This document shows, one piece after another, positions 1 to 7,620 of a stretch of DNA of 64,000 nt. The stretch is from contig NZ_CP042382.1 of NCBI RefSeq assembly GCF_007954585.1, forward strand, positions 2,418,001-2,482,000, written 5' to 3'. A program made the translations under genes and the position numbers. Below the pieces are notes generated by a model. That model was given only the letters and a program-made list of their open reading frames with translations, was not told where the DNA came from and did no database searches. Position 1 is the first letter of the stretch. Each line of letters starts with the position of its first letter. The stretch is from Pistricoccus aurantiacus. GTDB lineage: Bacteria > Pseudomonadota > Gammaproteobacteria > Pseudomonadales > Halomonadaceae.

Positions 1-116
1 GTCGGAATCCGCGCCAGGGCCCGCATCATGAAGTTCGAGAAGACACAGAACAGCCCGGCGATCAGGCCGCTGCCGAGTGTAGCCGCGATAAGCAGGATAA
101 GTGCGATAGCGTTCAT
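1..116 (-). CDS. DUF1772-like membrane protein, 5' part only
   Basis: Only the first 38 codons are in the window; the gene runs off the left edge. The visible N-terminus is a hydrophobic helix (MNAIALILLIAATLGSGLIA) followed by a short FCVFSNFMMRAL stretch, which resembles the start of small four-helix DUF1772 (anthrone-oxygenase-like) membrane proteins. The ATG overlaps the TGA of the upstream VOC gene as ATGA, so the two are probably translationally coupled. The family call rests on the N-terminal pattern only, and function is unknown. Confidence 0.55.
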   Translation of the reverse strand, partial: MNAIALILLIAATLGSGLIAGLFCVFSNFMMRALARIP

Positions 117-553
117 GGTCTGCCGTGTGGGTCGCTATGATTGTTGGGCGACAACTGCACCTCGCGGTAGGTTTCTTCCGCGAATTCAATAAGACAGAAC
201 CCGTGGCCAAACGGATCCGAGAAGGTGACACATTTCGAGCCCCGCCATTCGGTGTATTCACTTTCCCGATTCGCTCCCGCGCCAAGGGCGCGTTCTGTGG
301 CTTCCTCAGTATCTTCCACTACAAAATCAAGATGTACCGGCGTCCAATGCCGGGAGTAGGTACGCCTTTCCGATAGCGTACTTGCCGCTTTCGAACCTGA
401 AGGAGTTTTCAGCAGGTAAATGACGGACGACGCGCCGGTAAGCTCTGCGACGTCCTCATCCAGCGTGCGGCTGTGCGTTAGTCCCAGGGCAGCCGTGTAG
501 AATGCGATTGCCGGGGCGAGGTCGGGGACGTCGATGTTTACCAGGATTCTCAT
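113..553 (-). CDS. VOC (glyoxalase/bleomycin-resistance fold) protein
   Basis: This 146-residue protein has the paired beta-alpha-beta-beta-beta modules of the vicinal oxygen chelate superfamily. The first module begins RILVNIDVPDLAPAIAFYTA and the second carries HLDFVVEDTEEA and FSDPFGHGFCLIEF, where the DPFGH turn and final Glu are typical metal-site elements. The start at 553 is preferred over an ATG at 577 because an AAGG lies 9 nt upstream and the VOC fold begins directly there. The substrate cannot be deduced. The gene overlaps the DUF1772 gene by 4 nt and has a TGTCGA-N17-CGTC promoter-like site about 106 nt upstream, which suggests control by the ECF sigma factor encoded at 3765-5054. 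Confidence 0.8.
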   Translation of the reverse strand: MRILVNIDVPDLAPAIAFYTAALGLTHSRTLDEDVAELTGASSVIYLLKTPSGSKAASTLSERRTYSRHWTPVHLDFVVEDTEEATERALGAGANRESEYTEWRGSKCVTFSDPFGHGFCLIEFAEETYREVQLSPNNHSDPHGRP

Positions 554-658
554 CGCTTGTGACCTTATTATTGACATCTAACGTGATGGTTCCTTCGATG
601 GCGTTTCCGCCTTGGCGAGCAGGTCGCTCATGCCAGCAGTAGGGCGGATTCGCGGGCT

Positions 659-685
659 GACGGGCGACAGGGCTCGAGTTCGACA
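659..685 (-). promoter_or_regulatory. Predicted ECF42-type promoter, copy 1
   Basis: Read on the minus strand, TGTCGA (685-680) is followed after exactly 17 nt by CGTC (662-659). The same arrangement with identical spacing occurs at three other places in the window, always upstream of VOC, DGPF or DUF1428 genes. The hexamer and CGWC pair agrees with the motif I recall for ECF42 sigma factors. The site lies about 106 nt upstream of the VOC gene start at 553. Confidence 0.65.
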
Positions 686-872
686 ATCGGCGCGCATCTT
701 CGCCATGCGCACATCTGGCTCAAGTCCGAGCGCATGGTCATCCTCGCCTGCAGGAAAGCAGCTATCCTTGATAGTCTCGGTTGGCGCGATGGCGTGGCCA
801 GCCGGGACGACGAGTTTCATCGTCGAAGAGACGTTTGGACGATTGTTTCTTCATACACAGGAGTGTGCACCA

Positions 873-1304
873 ATGAATACTCATTCTGGTTTCACCCATC
901 GCTTCGGTCTTTCAGCACGGATCGCATCCACTGCCTTCGGAGCCGCCCTCACACTGCTGATTTCTTCATCGGCACTCGCGGACGCCGCCCAGGAAGTGAA
1001 GACGGCGGCGCAACATGCGGGTTTCGCGGCCGAGGCGAGCGACATCGCGGGGGTGCAGATGCATCTGCATCACACCTTGAACTGCCTTGTCGGGCCGGAT
1101 GGCGAGGGCTTCGACGCCGACGAGATGAATCCCTGCCAGGACATGGGCAAGGGCGCCATTCCCGATACTACGGACGACGCTCAGAAACAGACGTTGGAGA
1201 AAGCCGCCGAGCAGGTACGTACCGGGCTCGATAGTGACGATCTCGACGAGGCTCGACAGGCCGCCAAGGACGCCAACGAGATGCTCGAGTCTCAGGCAAT
1301 GTAA
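873..1304 (+). CDS. Small exported protein of unknown function
   Basis: This 143-residue protein starts at the ATG at 873, preceded by an AGGAG. It has a clear signal peptide: a basic n-region (HRFGLSARIAS), the hydrophobic stretch TAFGAALTLLISSS and a likely cleavage after ALA before DAAQEV. The mature part contains a His-rich patch (QMHLHHTLNCLVGPDGEG) and a second Cys in NPCQDMGKGAIPD, followed by a charged helical tail rich in Asp, Glu and Ala. The paired Cys residues could form a disulfide in the periplasm. I recognise a recurrent pattern but no characterised family. It stands alone on the plus strand between minus-strand operons. Confidence 0.75.
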   Translation: MNTHSGFTHRFGLSARIASTAFGAALTLLISSSALADAAQEVKTAAQHAGFAAEASDIAGVQMHLHHTLNCLVGPDGEGFDADEMNPCQDMGKGAIPDTTDDAQKQTLEKAAEQVRTGLDSDDLDEARQAAKDANEMLESQAM

Positions 1305-1352
1305 TCGCGGTCCGCACGGACCGAGCCCGGAGGAGGGAAGGTGTAAGGGCTG

Positions 1353-2459
1353 TCATGGCGTCTGAATCTCCCTTTGGAGGAGGTGATCAGGGGACGATGC
1401 GCCGGTATCGAGAGTCCGTGCCAGGCGCTCGAGGGTCTTATCGAAGCGCCTTGGCTCCTCGAAGGGCGGGTTGTGCGCCGAGTGTCCGAACCAGATTAGT
1501 CGCTTCTCCGGCGCCTCGAGTGCCTTGAAGTAACGCGCGGCGATCGCCGAGCCCGCATGATGATCGTAGCGCCCGAGAAGGAAGAACACCGGCACCTCGA
1601 TTCGCGGTACCGAGCGCGTGAGGTCCAGGGTAAGAAGCTCGGGGGTCATCGCCTTGAGCGATACCTGGTTGGCGCGAATGAAGCGCGAAATCTCCCAAGG
1701 CGTCACGAGGCCGCGCAGCACGCCCGTCACCAGTACCCAAAAGCGGTTGGGCTGGCGGTGAAAGACGGCGCCGTACCGATCCGCCAGCGACTCTATTGCC
1801 AGCACCTGGTCCGCCGTTTCATAGGGCGGGGGCCCGATCTCGCGCAGGCGTGTCAGCGCGGCCTCGTCCCGTTGTCGTGTCGCCTCGCTAAGGATGAACG
1901 CGTATTCCTGCCGCTGGGATTCGCGTGGCGAGATCAGCGGCGCCACCGCGATAAGGGCGGCCACCTTCTCGGGATGGCGTTGAGCATAGAGGAGGCCGAG
2001 CATGCCGCCCCAGGAATGGCCGACGAGGATGATCCTGTCGCGATCGAACGCGCGCCTCAGATGATCGACGATCACGTCCAGGTCGGCCAGGTGGCGCGCC
2101 ACGGTGAGGCGCCGCGGATCGGCCTTTGGATCGAAGGAGCGGCCCGCGCCGCGCTGATCCCAGTAGGCGACCACGAAATGCTTCTCCAGGTCGTTGTTGT
2201 AATAGCGAAACAGCGGGCGCTCCGCGCCGCCCGGTCCGCCGTGCAGCCACAGCAGGACCGGTGCGTGCCGGTCCGCGCCCCGGGTCATAAGAAAAAGCCT
2301 GGCGCCGGCCACGGTCAGGTATTCGGTGCGGTGGAGCGGCACGGACGGCTCGGGGCGTCCGGCCTGGGTTCCCGTCGGCCCGCTCGAACATCCCGCAAGC
2401 AAGACCAGCAGCACGATCAGTGCTGTCGCGGAATAATGGCCATACCTTCCTGCTTTCAT
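1353..2459 (-). CDS. Alpha/beta hydrolase lipoprotein (proline-iminopeptidase-like)
   Basis: This 368-residue protein has a lipoprotein signal (TALIVLLVLLAGCSSG) with lipobox LAGC, so it should be anchored in the envelope by its N-terminal Cys. The hydrolase domain shows the oxyanion motif LHGGPGG, the DQRGAGRS strand, the nucleophile elbow GHSWGG, a late acid in GRYDHHAG and the catalytic His in FGHSAHNPPFEEP. These are hallmarks of prolyl aminopeptidase/alpha-beta hydrolase fold enzymes (S33-like). The start at 2459 fits the signal peptide best; upstream ATGs at 2489 and 2507 would add 10-16 residues. The true substrate, whether peptide or ester, is unknown. Confidence 0.8.
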   Translation of the reverse strand: MKAGRYGHYSATALIVLLVLLAGCSSGPTGTQAGRPEPSVPLHRTEYLTVAGARLFLMTRGADRHAPVLLWLHGGPGGAERPLFRYYNNDLEKHFVVAYWDQRGAGRSFDPKADPRRLTVARHLADLDVIVDHLRRAFDRDRIILVGHSWGGMLGLLYAQRHPEKVAALIAVAPLISPRESQRQEYAFILSEATRQRDEAALTRLREIGPPPYETADQVLAIESLADRYGAVFHRQPNRFWVLVTGVLRGLVTPWEISRFIRANQVSLKAMTPELLTLDLTRSVPRIEVPVFFLLGRYDHHAGSAIAARYFKALEAPEKRLIWFGHSAHNPPFEEPRRFDKTLERLARTLDTGASSPDHLLQREIQTP

Positions 2460-2575
2460 GCTCGATGGTCGGAGGCGACAACGCTGCATGAAGAAGCTGA
2501 ATCGCATGAGGTGTCATCCGACGGCATCTGCGCTTTTGCACAGCCCGCCGCCCGGCCCGCCATGTAACGTCTGAA

Positions 2576-3157
2576 TTAAACTGACCGACGAAGCGGGTTC
2601 GGCTTGATTGAATTATTAGACAGCCCCGCCTGCCACTGCTCTCGGCTAATCTGCCACTCGATCTGACGCCAGCCCCTAGCTACCATCCAGTCTGGCGTTG
2701 GTCGCTCCACGGAGACCGCACCGAGCGAACCCGCCAGGCGTGCAACCTTAGCGTTTGCGCTAACGGTGCTGCCATAGATCTCCGTAAGCTCCAGATCGCT
2801 GAATCCAAAATTTGCAAGGCGTTTCATCACCTCGAGAGCATAGCCGTAGCGCCCCCAGTACTCCGGGGCTAGCTCGACGCCAAGCTCTGCTCTACCCGGC
2901 TCAGCACCCTTGCCGCGCAGCCCACAGCAGCCTACGAGGGTGCCACCGCGCCGAATGATGGCAAGTTGATAATTGAGCCGAGGAGTTTCGAATGCCCATG
3001 TCCTGAACAGTTCAATGAGTTCAGCGGCAAGCACGGGATTGGTTTCATCAGGGCCATATAACTCTGTCGATCGAGGGTCAGCGTGATACGCCGCAAATGC
3101 AGGCAAGTCAGCATCCACGAAATCACGGAGAAGAAAGCGATTTGTTGTCAGCTGCAT
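2576..3157 (-). CDS. GNAT N-acetyltransferase (RimJ/RimL type)
   Basis: This 193-residue protein begins with LTTNRFLLRDFVDADL, the typical opening of RimJ/RimL-like GNAT enzymes, and has a central acetyl-CoA-binding region (GRAELGVELAPEYWGRYGYA) with the substituted Q/RxxGxG loop. The segment TEIYGSTVSANAKVARLAGS matches the family's motif B, where a conserved Asn precedes the last helix. It probably transfers acetyl from acetyl-CoA to an amine of a protein or small molecule. It is the last gene of the minus-strand run, 120 nt after the VOC gene at 3278-3736, and may be transcribed separately. Confidence 0.8.
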   Translation of the reverse strand: MQLTTNRFLLRDFVDADLPAFAAYHADPRSTELYGPDETNPVLAAELIELFRTWAFETPRLNYQLAIIRRGGTLVGCCGLRGKGAEPGRAELGVELAPEYWGRYGYALEVMKRLANFGFSDLELTEIYGSTVSANAKVARLAGSLGAVSVERPTPDWMVARGWRQIEWQISREQWQAGLSNNSIKPNPLRRSV

Positions 3158-3277
3158 GGGATGAACCTATATAGACTTTCTAAACCAGAGCAAAATCGAC
3201 GTAAGATCAATATCACCAGTAGCATGGGCCGATGAAACCCGCGAAACGGATTTGCTTCGGTGCAGGTCGCAGGTTTG

Positions 3278-3736
3278 TCAACCGGAAGGTTCACTGTCGC
3301 CCTCTAGAAAGTGTGTATAGCGGCGCTGCATCTCGTCATTAAGGACATCCTCGATGTAATGACCGATCAACCAGCGATGGCCGAAGGGGTCGAGGAGGGA
3401 TCCGGAGCGCTCACCGTAAACATGGTCTTCCGGCGCTCGCTCGAGTGTCGCACCGGCCTGGAGCGCCCGCATGATCATGGCATCGGCATCGTCCACGTGC
3501 AGATGGATCGTGACCGGTGTATCACCGATGCTCGAGGCCGAATGGATGCCGTATTCGGGAAACTCGTCGGAGAGCATTAGCGTCATCGGGCCGAATGCCA
3601 GCTCGGCGTGACCAATACGGCCAGCAGGTTCGGTGAGGCGGCATGTTTCGGTCACATCGAACGCACGCTGGTAGAAATCGATGGCGGCAGCTGCGTTTGT
3701 AACGCAAAGATAGGGAAATACCTCTTCGATTCTCAT
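3278..3736 (-). CDS. VOC family protein (PhnB/YdeN-like)
   Basis: This 152-residue VOC protein opens with VFPYLCVTNAAAAIDFYQRA and contains the DDADAMIMRALQAGA helix and DPFGHRWLIGHYIEDV end, a pattern typical of PhnB-like glyoxalase-fold proteins. An AGGAG lies about 9 nt before the ATG. It follows the sigma factor gene by 28 nt and so is probably the last gene of the operon starting at 5939. Proteins of this type are frequent partners of ECF42 sigma factors. No catalytic activity can be assigned. Confidence 0.8.
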   Translation of the reverse strand: MRIEEVFPYLCVTNAAAAIDFYQRAFDVTETCRLTEPAGRIGHAELAFGPMTLMLSDEFPEYGIHSASSIGDTPVTIHLHVDDADAMIMRALQAGATLERAPEDHVYGERSGSLLDPFGHRWLIGHYIEDVLNDEMQRRYTHFLEGDSEPSG

Positions 3737-3764
3737 CAGACTTTCTCCTGTGAGTGCCTGACAG

Positions 3765-5054
3765 TTAGGATCGTCGCCGTTTTACCGTACATGCCGCCGC
3801 CCGTGCCAGCAGCAGGGCGCGTTCCCGGCCGTTGCGGGTAAGGGTGGCGGCGCGTTCGAACTCGGCGCGGGCCTCGGGGATGCGGTCGAGTCGGGCGAGC
3901 AGGTCGCCGCGCACGCTGGGCAGCAGATGGTAGTGCGCCAGCGTCGGCTCCGTGAGCAAGGCATCGACCAGTTCCAGCCCCGCCGCCGGCCCGAAGGCCA
4001 TGCCGACGGCGACGGCACGGTTCAGCGCCACCACCGGCGAGGGCGCGATCTGGACGAGGGCCTCGTAGAGCGCGGCGATGCGCGGCCAGTCGGTTTTCTC
4101 GTAGACCGCGGCCCGGGCGTGGCAGGCGGCGATGGCGGCTTGCAGGGTATAGGGGCCAAGCACACCGGGCAGGGCTTCGGCGCGTTCGAGGGCGGCCAGG
4201 CCGCGGCGAATCAGCAGCCGATCCCAGCGGCTACGGTCCTGATCCGGCAGCAGGATGGGGTCGCCGTTCGTATCCACCCGGGCGGGCAGGCGCGAGGCCT
4301 GGATCTCCATCAGTGCCGTCAGGCCGTGCACCTCGCTCTCCTCCGGCATCAAACCGGTCAGCACCCGGCCCAGGCGTAGCGCCTCGTCGCACCATTCGGG
4401 TCGTGTCCAGTGGTCGCCGGCGGTGGCCGCATAGCCCTCGTTGAAGATCAGGTAGATGACCTCGAGCACCGAGGCGAGTCGGGCCGCCAGTGCCGCGCCC
4501 TCTGGCACCTCGAAGGGGACGTGCGCTTCAAGCAGGGTGCGCTTGGCGCGCACGATGCGCTGGGCGATGGTCGTCTCGGGCCTGAGATAGGCCCGGGCGA
4601 TCTCCTGCGTGGTGAGGCCGCCGACCACCTTCAGCGTCAGGGCGGCCCGCGCATCCGGGGACAGAATCGGGTGGCAGGCGGTAAAGAGCAAGCGCAAGAC
4701 GTCGTCGTCGATGTCGTCGTCCAGCGCGGCATCGATCCTTTCGGCGAAGACCTGCTCGGCCAAGGCGTGGTGGGCATCCAGCTCCCGGGCGAGTTCCACA
4801 TGCTTGGGCGCGGCCATGGTCTGGTGGCGCAGATGATCGAGCGCCCGACGCTTGGCCGCGGTCATCAGCCAGGCACCGGGATTGTCGGGAAGCCCCCTGC
4901 TGGGCCAGGCTTCCAGTGCGGCAAGCAGGGCGTCCTGGGCAAAGTCCTCCGCCTGGTCCAGGTCGTGGGTCAGACGCGCGACCCCGGCAACGACTCTGGC
5001 CGATTCGATGCGCCAGATCGCCTCGATGGTCGCGCCAAGCTCCTGGTCCGTCAC
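3765..5054 (-). CDS. ECF sigma factor with C-terminal extension (ECF42-like)
   Basis: This 429-residue protein has sigma region 2 near residues 10-80 (DLDQAEDFAQDALLAALEAW) and sigma region 4 near 120-175 (GLTTQEIARAYLRPETTIAQ). The remaining 240 residues are an alanine- and leucine-rich helical extension with the YLIFNEGYAA motif, as in the DUF6596/TPR-like tail of ECF42 sigma factors. It starts with GTG, overlapping the TGA of the upstream VOC gene as GTGA, so the two are translationally coupled. No anti-sigma factor is adjacent, in line with this group, where the extension is thought to control activity. Its neighbours include DGPF proteins, the defining ECF42 partners, and a matching promoter lies at 5993-6019, which implies autoregulation. 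Confidence 0.88.
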   Translation of the reverse strand: MTDQELGATIEAIWRIESARVVAGVARLTHDLDQAEDFAQDALLAALEAWPSRGLPDNPGAWLMTAAKRRALDHLRHQTMAAPKHVELARELDAHHALAEQVFAERIDAALDDDIDDDVLRLLFTACHPILSPDARAALTLKVVGGLTTQEIARAYLRPETTIAQRIVRAKRTLLEAHVPFEVPEGAALAARLASVLEVIYLIFNEGYAATAGDHWTRPEWCDEALRLGRVLTGLMPEESEVHGLTALMEIQASRLPARVDTNGDPILLPDQDRSRWDRLLIRRGLAALERAEALPGVLGPYTLQAAIAACHARAAVYEKTDWPRIAALYEALVQIAPSPVVALNRAVAVGMAFGPAAGLELVDALLTEPTLAHYHLLPSVRGDLLARLDRIPEARAEFERAATLTRNGRERALLLARAAACTVKRRRS

Positions 5055-5458
5055 GCCGTGCTCCCGGGTGCCCCCGTCATGTGCACCAGCTCCCAGATAT
5101 GACCGTCGAGATCCTGGAAACCGTGGCCATACATGAAACCGTGATCCTGTGGATCATTATAGGTCGAGCCGCCGGCGGCGAGCGCCTCGCGCACCATGGC
5201 GTCCACCGCCTCGCGGCTCTCCAGCGCGAGCGCCACCAGCACCTCGGTGACGGCGTGGGCATCGCTCACCGGCAGCGGGGTGAACTCGGCGAAGCGCTCC
5301 CGGGTGAGCAGCATGGTGAAGATGTTGTCGCCGATGATCATGCAGGTCGCCGTGTCATCGGTGAACTCGGGGTTGAAGGTGAACCCCAGCCGGGTGAAGA
5401 AGGCGATCGACGCCTCGAGATCGGCGACCGGTAGATTGACGAAGATCTGGCTGGCCAT
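5051..5458 (-). CDS. VOC family protein (glyoxalase-like)
   Basis: This 135-residue protein starts IFVNLPVADLEASIAFFTRL and ends with DPQDHGFMYGHGFQDLDGHI followed by WELVHM, the usual two-module VOC fold with a His and a terminal Glu positioned as in metal-binding members. It lies between a PhnB-like gene (11 nt gap) and the sigma factor, which it overlaps by 4 nt. Its dosage is therefore tied to the sigma factor. It is probably part of the stress- or metabolite-responsive module; the substrate is unknown. Confidence 0.82.
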   Translation of the reverse strand: MASQIFVNLPVADLEASIAFFTRLGFTFNPEFTDDTATCMIIGDNIFTMLLTRERFAEFTPLPVSDAHAVTEVLVALALESREAVDAMVREALAAGGSTYNDPQDHGFMYGHGFQDLDGHIWELVHMTGAPGSTA

Positions 5459-5468
5459 GGCGCATTCC

Positions 5469-5939
5469 TCAGTTCTCCGAAAAAAAGTCCTTGGCGGCGG
5501 TCTCGATTTCTTGCGAACTCAAGTCGCGGATATGGGTGGCCACCGACCACTCGTGACCGAAGGGATCGACGAGCTTGCCGTAGCGGTCGCCCCAGAACAT
5601 GTCCTCGACGGGCATGGCGACGCGCGCCCCGGCCGCGACCGCCTGGGCGACGGTGGCATCGACGTCTTCCACGTACAGGTGCACGGTGACCGGCGAGCCC
5701 TTCAGCGACAATGGACTCGACATGCCCCAGTCCGGATTCTCGTCGACCAGCATCAGCGCCGAGTCGCCGATACGCAGCATGCCGTGCATCAGCTTGCCAT
5801 CAGGCCCCGATAGGCGGCCCTCGTCCGTGGCGCCGAAAGCCTGGATATAAAAGTCCATCGCTGCATTGGCGTCGCGGCAGACGAGGTGCGGGGTAAGGCT
5901 GTGCATGCCCTCGGGGATGGGCTTGACCTGAGTGCTCAT
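5469..5939 (-). CDS. VOC family protein (PhnB-like), first gene of the sigma-factor operon
   Basis: This 156-residue protein carries LTPHLVCRDANAAMDFYIQA at its start and DPFGHEWSVATHIRDLSS near its end, matching PhnB/DUF1428-neighbour VOC proteins. The start at 5939 is set by GAGGAATTACCC before the ATG; longer in-frame upstream sequence reads as non-coding. A TGTCGA-N17-CGTC site lies 54 nt upstream. It heads the likely operon VOC - VOC - sigma - VOC (5939 to 3278). Confidence 0.83.
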   Translation of the reverse strand: MSTQVKPIPEGMHSLTPHLVCRDANAAMDFYIQAFGATDEGRLSGPDGKLMHGMLRIGDSALMLVDENPDWGMSSPLSLKGSPVTVHLYVEDVDATVAQAVAAGARVAMPVEDMFWGDRYGKLVDPFGHEWSVATHIRDLSSQEIETAAKDFFSEN

Positions 5940-5992
5940 GGGTAATTCCTCGGATATCGGGTTCGGCCCGCTCACGGTAGGCTCGTCTTGAC

Positions 5993-6019
5993 GACGAATC
6001 ACGCGGGGCGAAATCGACA
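5993..6019 (-). promoter_or_regulatory. Predicted ECF42-type promoter, copy 2
   Basis: On the minus strand TGTCGA (6019-6014) is followed after 17 nt by CGTC (5996-5993). It lies just after the end of the acetyltransferase gene and 54 nt before the VOC gene that opens the sigma-factor operon, so the sigma factor probably drives its own transcription. Confidence 0.7.
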
Positions 6020-6024
6020 TCCGG

Positions 6025-6507
6025 TCAGGCGTCAGGCCGGTTTTCGCTGCCACCGATGGCGATATCGAAGTGCAGGGTGTCCTCGCGCTTTCCCAGCTTC
6101 GTATATAACGCGATGGCCGGCGCGTCCTCGATGCCGGTATCGGCCTGCACGAATATGACATGGACACCGCGCTCGGCGGCGATGGTTTTCAGGCGCTCGA
6201 TCAAGGCCGTGGCGATGCCCTCGCGCCGGTGTCCCGCCGCCACGGCGAGATCGTAGAGGTAGATTTCGCTGCGTTCCTGCTCGAACTTCCTGAGTTCGTA
6301 GGCCGCGATACCACCGACCACCTCGCCGCCCTTCAAGGCGGTCAACGCGATGAAAGAATCGCCGCCAAGCAATCGCCGTAGATAAGCCTCGCTGGGGCGA
6401 TGCGCGGTATAGGTGTCGATGTCGTCGAAGGCCTCGCCAAAGGTCGTCAACAACGCTTCCATCAGCGAGACGTCATGCGGTGTGAGGTGGTGAATAGCGA
6501 CTGACAT
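6025..6507 (-). CDS. aac(3)-I: AAC(3)-I-like aminoglycoside 3-N-acetyltransferase
   Basis: This 160-residue GNAT protein resembles AAC(3)-I enzymes along its whole length. Shared segments include TFGEAFDDIDTY, FIALTAL, AAYELRKFEQERSEIYLYDL, the acetyl-CoA loop HRREGIATALI, and VIFVQADTG with ALYTKLGKREDTLHFDI. These enzymes acetylate the 3-amino group of the deoxystreptamine ring of gentamicin-type aminoglycosides in the cytoplasm. Placement among chromosomal-looking genes with the same high GC, without visible attC sites, suggests a resident relative rather than a captured integron cassette. A decayed arr gene lies just upstream. Substrate range cannot be predicted from sequence alone. Confidence 0.82.
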   Translation of the reverse strand: MSVAIHHLTPHDVSLMEALLTTFGEAFDDIDTYTAHRPSEAYLRRLLGGDSFIALTALKGGEVVGGIAAYELRKFEQERSEIYLYDLAVAAGHRREGIATALIERLKTIAAERGVHVIFVQADTGIEDAPAIALYTKLGKREDTLHFDIAIGGSENRPDA

Positions 6508-6612
6508 GGTTACTTCCGGGTTAGCCGAAGAACAGCTGTCGTTAGGGTCGGCAAATGGTATTTGGCTTGTCTGAAAGCTGCCTAATGCTGGCGTTAGAGG
6601 GGTGAGCCGGAC

Positions 6613-7028
6613 TCAATCCTCGATTGCCTCAACGCCAAGTTGCCTAAGTCGCTCAAGGTGGTCCTTCATGGTTTTGAGCTCTTCGGCGAAGTGCCCCTGC
6701 CAACCCGTGATCTCACCCGTGATCCGAAGCGGATCCCGGGAACGGTATGACTTCGTCGGATTACCCGGGTACTTCTTGTCCGTCAGGTTGGGATCATCTT
6801 CAACCGGGCCGGTCGGTTGCACCAGGTAGATTCTGCCGAGGCCCTCGTCGAGGGCCAGCTCGGCCCCCAGATGGCGGCATCCAAGGTGGCGGTCAGGTAG
6901 ACATAGACCGCCTTCTTTCTCTTGCCGTAGTTAGAATTATAGCCGGGCCCAATCAGGTCCCCCGGCTTCAGGTCGACTTTCGTGCCATGGTAGAACCGCT
7001 GCGAGCTCAAATTGTCGATGGCTGCCAT
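6613..7028 (-). pseudogene. arr: Rifampin ADP-ribosyltransferase (arr), single-base frameshift
   Basis: Two overlapping minus-strand frames together make a full-length Arr (about 139 residues). The first (7028 to about 6868) has FYHGTKVDLKPGDLI and YVYLTATLDAAIWG; the second (about 6868 to 6613) continues AELALDEGLGRIYLVQPTGP, then EDDPNLTDKKYPGNPTKSYR and ends GVEAIED. These match Arr-2-type enzymes, which ADP-ribosylate rifamycins using NAD. The break is in the C5 run at 6864-6868 (G5 on the coding strand): one more G restores the frame. As written the gene is inactive unless the run is a sequencing error or is slipped in vivo. It follows the DGPF gene by 30 nt. Confidence 0.85.
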
Positions 7029-7058
7029 CGGTTTGTCCCTTGTGCCGTCCGGTTGCGC

Positions 7059-7415
7059 TCACCCGACATAGCAGGGCGCGCATTCACGCACCTCGACGAT
7101 AGCGAAGCGCGCGGCGGGGCATTGTCCCGCGATCGCGATGGCTTCTTCGCGGCTGGCGCAGTCGATCAGGTAGAAACCACCGACCATCTCCTTGGACTCG
7201 GTAAAGGGGCCGTCCAATAGCGTCGGCCTGGTGCCGCGCTGCTGAATTCTCACGCCGTGCTTGTCCGGGCGCAGCGAGCGGCTGGCCAGCAGTTTCTCGC
7301 GGGCGGTGAGGTCCTCGCCGAAGCGGACCATCTCGTCATACAGCGCCCGGCCTTCGTCCTCGCTGCGAGATTCGCGGTCCTCACGCGCCTCGACGATCAG
7401 CAGTAGATATTCCAT
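7059..7415 (-). CDS. DGPF (YciI-like/YCII) domain protein, copy A
   Basis: This 118-residue protein has the ferredoxin-like YCII fold with the hallmark LLDGPFTESKEMVGGF and the helix CASREEAIAIAGQCP. DGPF proteins are the typical partners and targets of ECF42 sigma factors. ATG at 7415 follows GGAGAAAACCC. It was probably the gene downstream of the VOC gene now split by IS3. A 5'-truncated copy, about 89% identical over 90 residues, lies at 48569-48899. The biochemical role of the family is not established. Confidence 0.85.
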   Translation of the reverse strand: MEYLLLIVEAREDRESRSEDEGRALYDEMVRFGEDLTAREKLLASRSLRPDKHGVRIQQRGTRPTLLDGPFTESKEMVGGFYLIDCASREEAIAIAGQCPAARFAIVEVRECAPCYVG

Positions 7416-7620
7416 GGGTTTTCTCCATCGCGATGAATGATCAGTGCATTGAATGTAGGCCGATCATGTTGCCTTCGGTATCGATGATCAGGGCGATGTA
7501 TCCGTAATCGCCGATAGAGAACTTGTCACGTTGTACTCGACCGCCGGCCTCGACAACCCTGGCGGCCTCGATGGCGCAATCTGAACCGCCCCGCGTATCG
7601 CGGAGGCCCGTTAGTTTAAG

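Noticed and set aside
1557-2567. Long plus-strand open frame of 336 codons opposite the hydrolase gene
   Set aside because: It lies entirely antisense to the lipoprotein hydrolase, has no family-like motifs and has a composition typical of high-GC shadow frames.
6508-6612. Possible attC site between aac(3)-I and arr (two GTTAGRG sequences)
   Set aside because: The GTTAGGG and GTTAGAG cores are direct, not inverted, repeats and no stem joins them, so an integron cassette is not supported.
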